Shown here piece after piece: positions 1-6,448 of a stretch of 10,780 nt of DNA (position 1 is the first letter of the stretch; every line of letters starts with the position of its first letter). A program made the translations under genes and the position numbers. The notes under the pieces were generated by a model, which did no database searches, was not told the DNA's origin, and saw only the letters and a program-made list of their open reading frames with translations. The DNA is from Candidatus Melainabacteria bacterium (GTDB taxonomy: Bacteria; Cyanobacteriota; Vampirovibrionia; Vampirovibrionales; JAJTHC01), in assembly GCA_026389055.1 (NCBI GenBank), contig JAPLIO010000031.1, positions 1 through 10,780 on the forward strand, written 5' to 3'.

Positions 1-1
1 T

Positions 2-493
2 ATGGTGCCGTACGAAAGCCACGCAGCCGCAAGGGCAATCGTACCTTCGTTGGTGGAAAAAACGCTGAAGGCAGCGGCAAAAAGCGAAAAGTTTAACGGT
101 GATGATGACGTCGTTTTTTATGCGTGCCGATACCTCAATACTGAAAACAAATGTGGCGTCTATGAAGACCGTCCGCAATTTTGCAGAGATTACCCTGATA
201 GTCCGTTTTTGGTTATGGCTAGCGGGTGTGCCTTTGAAGGGTGGAGTACCCAATGCCGAAGCAAATTTAAGGCGATGGAAGCCGAAGTGGAAAACTTACA
301 GGCGTTGCAGGGTAGTTTGAATGCGTTGCAATCTGCTTTAAACCTAGAAGAAGACACGGTGGACATGCCTTCTTCAGAAAAACAATACCAACTAGACCGT
401 TGGCTTGAAGAAGCCCAGCGGGAAGCCCTTCTTAGTGAAACGCTTCGTTTAACCAGTATTTGGGTTGCTAGCCCAGCTTATTCTTGTTATTAA
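2..493 (+). CDS. YkgJ-like cysteine-cluster (zinc/iron-binding) protein, 5' end outside window
   Basis: The readable 163 residues match the C-terminal half of the YkgJ / UPF0153 family. Cys42, Cys51 and Cys61 lie in the family pattern C-x8-CGVYEDRPQFCRDYP, with further cysteines at 76 and 85. These proteins are thought to bind zinc or an Fe-S cluster, but their role is mostly unknown. The family's N-terminal CxxCC-type cysteines are missing, so the true start most likely lies upstream of the window and the ATG at position 2 is probably internal. After the cysteine region, residues about 88-117 look coiled-coil-like (KAMEAEVENLQALQGSL), followed by an acidic linker and a helical tail. The gene is convergent with fliY and the two stop codons overlap. 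The family call is fairly secure; no function can be given. Confidence 0.7.
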   Translation: MVPYESHAAARAIVPSLVEKTLKAAAKSEKFNGDDDVVFYACRYLNTENKCGVYEDRPQFCRDYPDSPFLVMASGCAFEGWSTQCRSKFKAMEAEVENLQALQGSLNALQSALNLEEDTVDMPSSEKQYQLDRWLEEAQREALLSETLRLTSIWVASPAYSCY

Positions 494-1689
494 ACTTTTA
501 ACCGTTCTTGCGGAGACACAATGTTGGTTACCCGAAGCCCGAAATTATCTTCAATAACAACCACTTCGCCTCTAGCAATCAACTTCCCATTAGCGAATAA
601 ATCCACAGGTTCACCTGCCAATCGGTCTAGTTCTAAAACCGTGCCTCTGCCTAATTCTAAAATTTCTTTGATATTCATGCTGGTTCTGCCCAGTTCCACA
701 TGCAAATTAATTTTAATATCCAACATCAAGTTCAAGTTAGAATTATCATACGAAGGTGCAGGGGGTACAGAAGATTCTAAACTACCAAACTGCACAGGTT
801 GTACGGTTACCGCTTCGCTAGGCTGTACAGGGTTATTAGGATGATAATTGGGAGGGGGTGGCATAGTAGCGTTTGTACCGCCACCACCAAACGAGGTGGA
901 AGCAGAAACCGACGATTGCGATTGCACATTGGTAGAACCTTCCGTAGCACTAGCCACAGTGGCAGGTTGTGCTACAGGGGCTGTTTTGAAAGATTTCAAC
1001 GTGGTACCGGGTGCCATAATGCCCGAAATATCAAATAATGCAGGGGTTGGCGGTGCTTCAACAGGGGCGGTTTCAGTAACAAACAACGCCACAAAGTTTT
1101 CTGCCCATTCTAAGGGCAATAACACCACGAAATCTAACGTATCAACCGTTGCCCCATCTGACAAAGAGAAACTACCATGCACCGAATAAACCGATTGTCT
1201 CAACAAAGAAGCGTTTAATTTTGCTATCTGTTCTTCACCATCAAAAGGCGTTACACTAGAAGAAGCCACATCCACCCGTTTAGAAAACGAAGCAGAGGCT
1301 TTATAGAACGCACCATTCATCATTTGGTTGACGGCTTCGCCTACGGCACTTTGTTCCATTTCACTGAGTGGGTTTTCATTACTAACGCCACTACCGCCTA
1401 GCATATAATTAGCTAACACTTTAGCTTGCTGGCTTTTCAATAACAATGAAAAAGGGTGCCGCAACCCCCCACCTTCCCTAAAGATGGTATGGGCAAACAA
1501 AGGCCCCTCGTCTTCAAAGAAATCTGGCACATCCGCCAATTGTTCATTATCCACAAAATCTAACGGTTGCAAGGCTATTTTCAAGCCAATCATATCGCCA
1601 AGGCTTTTGCCTGCCTCTTCTAATAAGGCTTGTAGTTTTTTCTTTAACGTATCGGTATCTTCTGAAGAAAGGTTCATCATCATCATCAT
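490..1689 (-). CDS. fliY: Flagellar motor switch protein FliY/FliN (CheC-like domain plus C-terminal SpoA domain)
   Basis: This is a C-ring component that works with FliM and FliG in torque generation and direction switching. Starting at the first tandem ATG it is 399 residues, far longer than a minimal FliN (about 100-140) and close to FliY. Residues about 1-210 form a FliM/CheC-like domain with LGGSG near 97 and one CheC-type active-site pattern, S114-x3-E118-x2-N121, followed by a proline. A Pro/Ser/Gly linker spans about 211-318. The C-terminal SpoA/FliN domain spans about 319-395, with HVELGRTSMNIKEILELGRG and VDLFANGKLIARGEV. The start is ambiguous. Five ATG codons stand in tandem (1675-1689) and an in-frame GTG lies 15 bases upstream (1704). 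No strong ribosome binding site is visible, only AGAAAGTGG about 12 bases before the first ATG. It is the last gene of the block, about 100 bases after fliM. Confidence 0.93.
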   Translation of the reverse strand: MMMMMNLSSEDTDTLKKKLQALLEEAGKSLGDMIGLKIALQPLDFVDNEQLADVPDFFEDEGPLFAHTIFREGGGLRHPFSLLLKSQQAKVLANYMLGGSGVSNENPLSEMEQSAVGEAVNQMMNGAFYKASASFSKRVDVASSSVTPFDGEEQIAKLNASLLRQSVYSVHGSFSLSDGATVDTLDFVVLLPLEWAENFVALFVTETAPVEAPPTPALFDISGIMAPGTTLKSFKTAPVAQPATVASATEGSTNVQSQSSVSASTSFGGGGTNATMPPPPNYHPNNPVQPSEAVTVQPVQFGSLESSVPPAPSYDNSNLNLMLDIKINLHVELGRTSMNIKEILELGRGTVLELDRLAGEPVDLFANGKLIARGEVVVIEDNFGLRVTNIVSPQERLKV

Positions 1690-1791
1690 TTGAACAACGT
1701 CCACTTTCTGAGGTTACTGCTTGCCTAAACAAAACAGGTAAAAAAGGAGGGAGGAATTAAACTTTTATAAAAAATAGAAAGGTAGGGGCTA

Positions 1792-2916
1792 TTACAACGT
1801 TTCTTCTAAACCAAAACCCCTTATATCTTGAGGTTCTAGGGTGGGTTCTATCACACAAACAGCTAATTTGTTTTTACAAACCCCCGGCTGTACGTAGTAC
1901 TTTGGGGAATCATTCATACATAACAGTAAGTTAGACCCCGCTTGCCTATTGAGCCGAATCACATCATTGGGTTTAATATGCAATAACTCATGAATAGAAA
2001 CAGCGACCCCTCCTAAGCGAACGCTCACTGGAATAGGAGCATAATGCATCCTATCCAACAAAGCAATATGGTTTTCAGCTTCTTCCATATTATTTGCTGA
2101 TAAATGTTGATGAAACAAATGCTGAGAACTAAGTTGGTCAATAATCCCTTCCAACATAGGGTAGGGGAAACAAATACTCATTAACCCTGAATCTTTATTG
2201 GCTAAAGTAATTTCAAAGGTTAATACCGCCACAATTTCACTAGGCAAAGCCACCTGCAAATTATGATAACTTTCTTCCATCCCCTTCAAATTGATTTTAT
2301 TACCGGGAATAATCCCAGACCATGCCGTCTGCAATAAATCTGTAATTCTGTTAATCATTTTACGCATCAGGTTATTTTCAACATCTGTTAGTTCTCTGGG
2401 TTTAGCGTTAGCAACCCCTTTGCCACCCAACATTCTATCAATAATACACATGGTTACTTCATGGCTAATACCCATTAACAATTGTTGCGGTAAGGGCTTG
2501 AAATCCATCACGGCTACGGTAATGGGGCGAGGCATGGATCGAGTAAATTCATCGTAAGTTAATTGGTCAACAGAAACCACGTCCACATCGACCCCTAAGC
2601 GAAGAAAAGCAGAAAACAACAAGCCCACTTGGCGTGCAAAATGCTCATGGATGGTTTCTAACGCCCGCAGATGCTCTTTTGAAAATTTATCAGGGCGTTT
2701 GAAGTTGTAAACTTTATAATTTTTTTCTTTTTCTTGGTTCAAAATATCAGCGATATTGTTATTAGGCATCCCCATGGAACCTATCACCATGCCAGCAGGT
2801 GCACCCGCAACAGGGGCGGTTGCCACTATGGCAGGGGGAAGTGTCGCACTGGCGGGGCTAACCGAAAGTGAAGACAATAAATTATCAATTTCATCTTGCG
2901 TTAACATCATCATCAT
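1792..2916 (-). CDS. fliM: Flagellar motor switch protein FliM
   Basis: FliM is the middle C-ring protein: it binds FliG, FliN/FliY and, in most bacteria, phospho-CheY. The 374 residues contain the N-terminal FliM peptide LTQDEIDNLLSS at 5-16, normally the CheY-binding segment. A linker runs to about 65, then comes the FliM signature around 70-95 (NFKRPDKFSKEHLRALETIH). The middle domain carries RMLGGKG at 161-167, and a C-terminal SpoA domain spans about 285-360. Length and order are normal for the family. Translation appears to start in a run of four ATG codons (2905-2916). No good Shine-Dalgarno sequence precedes it; the nearest purine stretch is AGAAAG about 14 bases upstream. The 135-base gap from fliL contains a possible -10 (TATACT, minus strand, 3022-3017) without a convincing -35, so a separate promoter is possible but weak. 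Confidence 0.96.
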   Translation of the reverse strand: MMMMLTQDEIDNLLSSLSVSPASATLPPAIVATAPVAGAPAGMVIGSMGMPNNNIADILNQEKEKNYKVYNFKRPDKFSKEHLRALETIHEHFARQVGLLFSAFLRLGVDVDVVSVDQLTYDEFTRSMPRPITVAVMDFKPLPQQLLMGISHEVTMCIIDRMLGGKGVANAKPRELTDVENNLMRKMINRITDLLQTAWSGIIPGNKINLKGMEESYHNLQVALPSEIVAVLTFEITLANKDSGLMSICFPYPMLEGIIDQLSSQHLFHQHLSANNMEEAENHIALLDRMHYAPIPVSVRLGGVAVSIHELLHIKPNDVIRLNRQAGSNLLLCMNDSPKYYVQPGVCKNKLAVCVIEPTLEPQDIRGFGLEETL

Positions 2917-3051
2917 ATGGGATTGACTACGCTTTCTAATATCGATAAAACGGAACGGCTAAAAAAAGGACGATAACAAGGGAGTAAAAACCGACGGCAT
3001 TCTTCAACAAACTGCCAGTATAAAACCAGTCATTTCAGTTAAAATAGGTAC

Positions 3052-3873
3052 CTAGCGTTGCACAATAAATTCTTCAAAATTAACCCGAACCACTTGATAA
3101 TGATTCCCCGCCAAGATGTTATTCATTTCTTGGCTCATTTCATCTTTCAGCAGTTCTTGCCCTTCTAAGGTGCCTATTTGGGCAGCACTTCGCTTCATTA
3201 ACGATGTGTTCACAATATCTCTCAACGTAGGAATGTAAGTTGCCATTTTTCCAACAAACGCTTCGTTACAGGCTTTGGCAGGGTCTACAGCAGCAGCGGG
3301 TGCAGCACCATGCCCCCCTCCACCTTCAGCAGGCTTTTCACCATGCCCACCCCCTTCAGCACCACCTTCTTTGCCACCTTCCGCCTTATGCGGAGAACAA
3401 TCTTCAGCCTCAGGTACAATCACGCTTAAATTCATTTTAGCCCGCAAATATTGCGTCCCCCGCAAGGCAGGGTCTTTCTTTAAATTGACGGTAAACTCAT
3501 CTAACGGTAAATTAAGCCCCAATTTACTCACTTTAACCGTACCATGTCCACCTTCGCCAACAGCTTCACCGCCTTCACCTTCAACAGGCTTAGGCACGGC
3601 TTTGGCAATAATAGGAGCCAACAACTGAGGCCCTAAAAAGTAGAGAGCCGCCACGGGGCCTGCCACACTAGAAAGCAACATCACGACAGATAAAATTACA
3701 ATAGATAATAACCCTGTACCGCCACCACCACCGCCGCTTTTATTAGCAGGGGCTTTAGGGGCAGAAGATTGACTTTCTTCGGCTTCGTTGGCTTCATTAC
3801 TAGCACTATCCGCACCTGTTTTAGGTTTTAAGGTTTTTGGCTTAACAGGTTTTGCCATCATCATCATCATCAT
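3052..3873 (-). CDS. fliL: Flagellar basal body-associated protein FliL with Gly/His/Glu-rich insert
   Basis: FliL is a single-pass inner-membrane protein that surrounds or supports the stator units. Six tandem ATG codons open the gene, followed by a Lys/Pro- and Ser/Ala-rich cytoplasmic tail, a glycine run at 47-52 and one membrane segment at about 54-80. The FliL domain follows: LDEFTVNLKK at 124-133, YLRAKMNLSV at 142-151, then PTLRDIVN at 215-222 and RVNFEEFIVQR at the end. The protein is 273 residues, against about 150-180 for typical FliL. Most of the extra length is an insert at about 157-205 rich in Gly, Glu, His and Ala (EGGG, GGHG), placed inside the periplasmic domain. A ribosome binding site AGGA lies about 10 bases before the first ATG. 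Only 12 bases separate it from the stop of the upstream motB-like gene, so co-transcription is likely. Confidence 0.93.
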   Translation of the reverse strand: MMMMMMAKPVKPKTLKPKTGADSASNEANEAEESQSSAPKAPANKSGGGGGGTGLLSIVILSVVMLLSSVAGPVAALYFLGPQLLAPIIAKAVPKPVEGEGGEAVGEGGHGTVKVSKLGLNLPLDEFTVNLKKDPALRGTQYLRAKMNLSVIVPEAEDCSPHKAEGGKEGGAEGGGHGEKPAEGGGGHGAAPAAAVDPAKACNEAFVGKMATYIPTLRDIVNTSLMKRSAAQIGTLEGQELLKDEMSQEMNNILAGNHYQVVRVNFEEFIVQR

Positions 3874-3885
3874 TACGACTTTGTC

Positions 3886-4398
3886 CTATCTCACGATACT
3901 GCCCAATCGGGGTGAAGCAGAGGCTTTCAACAAAGCCTGCTGACCGATTTGAGGTGGTTGTTTCACACGACTTTGGGGAACATTGGGTAGCCCATTATTT
4001 TCAGGTTGAAGTTTTATATGCGTTGTTTCGATTGGTTGATTAACACTAACGGTAGGCTTCTGTAAGGTTTGCACTAACGCCGTTTGGGATTCTAGGGCTT
4101 GATTAGTAATAACCAATTGCTGGCTGGCTTGTTCAAGGGCTTGTTCCAACTTGCCATTTTGAATTTGTAACCAATGGGCTTGCTTTAACGCCAAACCGCA
4201 CCATAATAACGTAATACAAAACAAAACCGTTAAAAAATCCGCATAAGGTAACAACCATCTGCTAGTGGTATCGCCTTTAGCAATTGGGGTTATGGATGTT
4301 CGACCCATCAACCAAGGTTTTTTGGCTCGGTTTGAATGCGGTAAACCATCCCCATGTTCGGCAATTCGGTTACGGTTAAGAGAAAAACTATTCATCAT
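3886..4398 (-). CDS. Short MotB-like stator subunit lacking the OmpA peptidoglycan-binding domain
   Basis: The 170-residue product has the N-terminal half of MotB only. After a basic, polar cytoplasmic tail comes WLLPYADFLTVLFCITLLWCG (48-68). This is the MotB transmembrane helix with the conserved aspartate (D54) that carries protons or sodium ions through the stator. A predicted coiled coil follows at about 76-113, then a proline-rich tail. The OmpA-like domain of about 130-150 residues that anchors MotB to peptidoglycan is absent. The first ATG at 4398 is chosen because AAGGAG (4407-4412 on the top strand) sits eight bases upstream. The in-frame GTG at 4407 overlaps that site and is unlikely to be used. 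It lies 18 bases after motA and 12 bases before fliL. Identification as MotB-like rests on the helix motif and the motA neighbour; whether it makes an active stator is inference. Confidence 0.8.
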   Translation of the reverse strand: MMNSFSLNRNRIAEHGDGLPHSNRAKKPWLMGRTSITPIAKGDTTSRWLLPYADFLTVLFCITLLWCGLALKQAHWLQIQNGKLEQALEQASQQLVITNQALESQTALVQTLQKPTVSVNQPIETTHIKLQPENNGLPNVPQSRVKQPPQIGQQALLKASASPRLGSIVR

Positions 4399-4416
4399 TA
4401 CGCCCACTCCTTCCCT

Positions 4417-5460
4417 CTACCTTAAACCTGAATGACTGCCCGTATTGGCAGTAGAGGCGGCTAAAAATGGCGGTTGCCCTGCCAAAGCTGGCACTACACC
4501 AGTGGCATTCTTCGGTTTACTGGGTGCTGAAATACCGCCTGTTGAGACAGGCTTTCTTTGTGGTGGGGTTTCCTGTTGTGGCTCATCATCCGCTTCGCTC
4601 ATCACACCGCCTGCTTGAATGAGGGCTCCTTGCAAGTACAACTTCAGAGTTTCTTGAAGCTGTAAGGGGTGTTCGTTACGATGAATAGCTAACACGCCTT
4701 CAATAATTAAGGCGTATTTTTGTTGAAGTTGCACTAAGCTTTTTTGTTGCAATTGAGCCAACGGTAAACAACACCAATTGGCTAACCCAATACCCAACAA
4801 CGTGGCACTAAACGAAGCCGTCAATTCAGATGCAAATGGTAACATTTGCCCTAGCTGGGCGGTAGTATCGGCAGTAGTTGCCGTTGGCTGGCTAAACACT
4901 TGTAGAATACCTAACAAAGCACCCATCAGCCCCATGGTAGGCAGATAGCCAGCGGCTTGTTCTAAAATGGCAATACGTTGAGTTAAGGCATGGCACCCTT
5001 GCTGGTAAAGTAACCCTAAATCTGCTTCTAATTGAGCGGTGGTTTTATTGTTGCTAAGGCGTTGTAGGCATTCATATAAAAACGGTTCGCTGGCTGCCAA
5101 GGGGGCTAAATGGGGTGTTAAAGCCAACAAACCTTCTCTTCGTGCGAAACTAGCGATATCTATGAAATCTGCTACTAAGTCTTCTAAGCCTTCTGCGGAA
5201 ACGGATTCATCCATCGGTGGGAAAATACTTTTCCAGAATGCTGAAAACACGGTAGGAAGCGGGTTGCTTAGGCATAACGCCCCCAATGTACCGCCACCCA
5301 CTAATAATAAAGCGGTGGGTTGAATTAAAACTTGCCACGGAATATGAGCCATATACACGGCTGATGCCAACGACCCCATACAAATAATGAACCCTAACAG
5401 AGATTGCCCTTTAACCCAAGGACTGGCTAAGTTATTGGTGGTGGCATGGTTTACTGTCAT
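4417..5460 (-). CDS. motA: MotA-family stator subunit with proline-rich C-terminal extension
   Basis: MotA is the membrane stator subunit that pushes on FliG. The 347 residues contain two early membrane segments (about 20-38 and 44-64) and a cytoplasmic loop with the conserved ARREG motif (106-110). Two later helices carry the conserved prolines, P174 in GYLPTMGLMGALLG and P233 in ATLLGIGLANWCCLPLA. The usual MotA core ends near residue 275. About 70 extra residues rich in Pro, Gly, Thr and Ser follow and match no domain I know. ATG at 5460 is preferred over the in-frame TTG at 5463, because AAAGGGA lies about seven bases upstream of the ATG. It is the first gene of the flagellar block and lies 18 bases from the motB-like gene, which suggests that the two form a stator pair. 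Confidence 0.88.
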   Translation of the reverse strand: MTVNHATTNNLASPWVKGQSLLGFIICMGSLASAVYMAHIPWQVLIQPTALLLVGGGTLGALCLSNPLPTVFSAFWKSIFPPMDESVSAEGLEDLVADFIDIASFARREGLLALTPHLAPLAASEPFLYECLQRLSNNKTTAQLEADLGLLYQQGCHALTQRIAILEQAAGYLPTMGLMGALLGILQVFSQPTATTADTTAQLGQMLPFASELTASFSATLLGIGLANWCCLPLAQLQQKSLVQLQQKYALIIEGVLAIHRNEHPLQLQETLKLYLQGALIQAGGVMSEADDEPQQETPPQRKPVSTGGISAPSKPKNATGVVPALAGQPPFLAASTANTGSHSGLR

Positions 5461-5495
5461 CAATCAATCCCTTTTGTTGGTACGATAGGTTGGGC

Positions 5496-5513
5496 AAAAA
5501 CGGCCGTTAGCCG
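5496..5513 (-). terminator. Weak terminator-like hairpin in the motA leader
   Basis: On the minus strand CGGC-TAACG-GCCG is followed directly by five T residues, about 35 bases before the motA start. Only four base pairs form the stem, so it would be a poor stand-alone terminator. Its place downstream of two alternative hairpins makes an attenuator conceivable but not shown. Confidence 0.25.
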
Positions 5514-5523
5514 ATAGTTGGCA

Positions 5524-5561
5524 TCGCAAAATTGGCAAGCTTTGCGAGTGGTGAAAGCTTG
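5524..5561 (-). promoter_or_regulatory. Two overlapping, mutually exclusive perfect hairpins in the motA leader
   Basis: Repeat A pairs CAAGCTTT (5536-5543) with AAAGCTTG (5554-5561), eight base pairs around a ten-base loop. Repeat B pairs TCGCAAA (5524-5530) with TTTGCGA (5541-5547), seven base pairs, also with a ten-base loop. Bases 5541-5543 are needed by both and each stem lies partly in the loop of the other, so both cannot fold at once. In the motA transcript A would form first. That arrangement is typical of leader switches, but no known riboswitch matches. The repeats could also be DNA-binding sites. Confidence 0.45.
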
Positions 5562-5619
5562 GATTATTTTTCGATTGTTTCTCTCTCGTTGCTTTTGGCT
5601 TCCGCAAGACGTTACTACA

Positions 5620-5685
5620 TTACTTTAAAAATAACAGCTTAAACGCATTGCGAGATAGACTGCTATCAAGATAACTGATTTTCAA
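5620..5685 (-). CDS. Possible 21-residue leader peptide upstream of motA
   Basis: A strong ribosome binding site, GGAGG (5695-5699 on the top strand), stands nine bases before a TTG codon that opens a 22-codon frame ending in TAA. The peptide would be MKISYLDSSLSRNAFKLLFLK, mixed polar and hydrophobic with no run of one amino acid. It precedes the leader hairpins and motA by about 160 bases. Ribosome binding site quality is the only support. A TTG start and very short length make chance plausible, and the same TTGAAA could instead be a -35 element. Confidence 0.22.
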   Translation of the reverse strand: MKISYLDSSLSRNAFKLLFLK

Positions 5686-5761
5686 CACACGTTACCTCCA
5701 CCAAAGGATGTAAATAACTAAAGTAAAGCAATATGTATTTCATTTATCTTTTAAGCAAGTG

Positions 5762-5770
5762 TGTTAGAAT
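5762..5770 (+). promoter_or_regulatory. Extended -10 promoter for mntA-hepT
   Basis: TGT followed directly by TAGAAT gives an extended -10 box (TGnTATAAT type). Transcription would begin near 5777, giving a leader of about 35 bases. A -35 at 5743-5748 (TTTATC, 16-base spacer) is weak, which is usual for extended -10 promoters. No operator palindrome was recognised around it. Confidence 0.4.
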
Positions 5771-5811
5771 AAAGAAGTGCATTCTCGTATTTCAACCACT
5801 GGAGCTATCCA

Positions 5812-6111
5812 ATGAAGACGAAAGAACAAGTCATTAACATTTTAGCTCATCATAAAGCACGGCTCATTCAAAAGTGGCCGATAGCCAGTTTGTCTTTGTT
5901 TGGTAGCGTTGCTAGAGGCGAACAAACCGAAACCAGTGATATTGATTTACTGATAGATTTAAGCCAACCGATGGGATGGGATTTTTTCGCTTTGGCAGAT
6001 GAATTATCGCTGCTGCTGGAAGAAAAAGTCGACTTAATTCCCAAGCAAGGAATTAAACCTAGGTATTGGGAACGTATTATGCCAGATGTGGTGGAAGTGC
6101 TACATGCCTAA
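5812..6111 (+). CDS. mntA: MntA-type minimal nucleotidyltransferase antitoxin
   Basis: This 99-residue protein belongs to the minimal nucleotidyltransferase family. It has GSVARG at 31-36 and SDIDLLID at 42-49, with the metal-binding aspartates D43 and D45, and a third acidic position at D74 in VDLIP. In type VII toxin-antitoxin systems MntA neutralises HepT by adding AMP groups to a tyrosine of the toxin. All catalytic residues visible here are intact, so the enzyme should be active. The start is well supported by GGAG seven bases upstream. The downstream hepT overlaps it by eight bases, the usual arrangement. It probably has its own promoter (extended -10 at 5762-5770). It is transcribed away from the flagellar block and bears no functional relation to it that I can see. 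Confidence 0.9.
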   Translation: MKTKEQVINILAHHKARLIQKWPIASLSLFGSVARGEQTETSDIDLLIDLSQPMGWDFFALADELSLLLEEKVDLIPKQGIKPRYWERIMPDVVEVLHA

Positions 6112-6448
6112 ACGCTACCCAGACCTACTACTTGCAGATATGTTAGACTGCATTGCCACCATAGAAACGTTTGTTCTTCCTATTGGTATTGATGCCGTGC
6201 TAACATCTCGGCTACATAAGGATGCCATTATCCGAAATTTAGAAGTACTGGGTGAAGCAGCAAACCAACTGCCCAAAAACATAAAAGAAAAAGCACCTGA
6301 AGTACCTTGGTCTCAAGTCATTAGTTTGCGTAATCGGTTAATCCATGAATATCATGGGGTTGATTGGGATATTCTCATGCCAACAATTCTGAAAGACTTA
6401 CCCGCACTCAAACAACAGCTTCTTCAACTAGAGAATATCGTTGAATAA
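6104..6448 (+). CDS. hepT: HepT-type HEPN toxin (predicted ribonuclease)
   Basis: This 114-residue helical protein belongs to the HepT/DUF86 branch of HEPN proteins. It contains the catalytic Rx4HxY motif R76-x4-H81-x-Y83 (RNRLIHEYHGVDWD); the tyrosine is the residue normally modified by the partner MntA. Family members are RNA-cleaving toxins. ATG at 6104 is preferred to the in-frame ATG at 6086. It gives the familiar N-terminus MPKRYPDLLLADML and a GGAAG element about seven bases upstream, and it overlaps mntA by eight bases. The motif is complete, so the module looks functional. Its end lies 18 bases from the inferred original stop of the convergent plsC gene. Confidence 0.9.
   Translation: MPKRYPDLLLADMLDCIATIETFVLPIGIDAVLTSRLHKDAIIRNLEVLGEAANQLPKNIKEKAPEVPWSQVISLRNRLIHEYHGVDWDILMPTILKDLPALKQQLLQLENIVE

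Larger units (their letters stand above)
5461..5811. other. Divergent intergenic region between motA and mntA
   Basis: This 351-base stretch has no large gene. The motA side contains a 21-residue TTG-start ORF (5620-5685), two overlapping perfect inverted repeats (5524-5561) and a weak terminator-like hairpin (5496-5513), all described separately. The mntA side has an extended -10 element (5762-5770) and a GGAG ribosome binding site (5801-5804). I searched by eye for sigma-28 (TAAAGTTT/GCCGATAA) and sigma-54 (GG/GC) flagellar promoters reading into motA and found none with acceptable spacing. Confidence 0.7.

Noticed and set aside
848..1189. Plus-strand ORFs opposite the linker of fliY.
   Set aside because: They mirror low-complexity Pro/Ser/Gly coding sequence and have no plausible start signals.
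1741..1760. A strong purine-rich, ribosome-binding-site-like stretch (GGAGGGAGG) on the plus strand.
   Set aside because: No start codon or open frame follows at a useful distance; it lies in the gap between fliM and fliY, which are on the other strand.
3275..3628. A 117-codon plus-strand ORF with proline/cysteine-rich sequence.
   Set aside because: It is the antisense shadow of the Gly/Glu/His-rich part of fliL; GGN codons read as proline or alanine on the other strand. It lacks a ribosome binding site.
5490..5560. Fragments resembling a c-di-GMP (GEMM) riboswitch: GGCAAA followed by CGCAAA on the plus strand, and CGCAAAGC on the minus strand.
   Set aside because: The conserved second helix and its GGUAG-like receptor are missing and the spacing of the first helix does not fit; the perfect inverted repeats explain the similarity better.
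5536..5571. Plus-strand intrinsic terminator (eight-base-pair stem followed by a T-rich stretch).
   Set aside because: No plus-strand gene lies upstream for it to terminate and three bases separate the stem from the T-rich part; it is better viewed as part of the minus-strand motA leader.
5461..5700. Sigma-28 or sigma-54 flagellar promoter for motA (GCCGATAG at 5510-5517 on the plus strand; TGGCAAG with TTTGC near 5533-5545).
   Set aside because: GCCGATAG is on the wrong strand and lacks a -35 partner; the GG-to-GC distance of the sigma-54-like site is two bases short.
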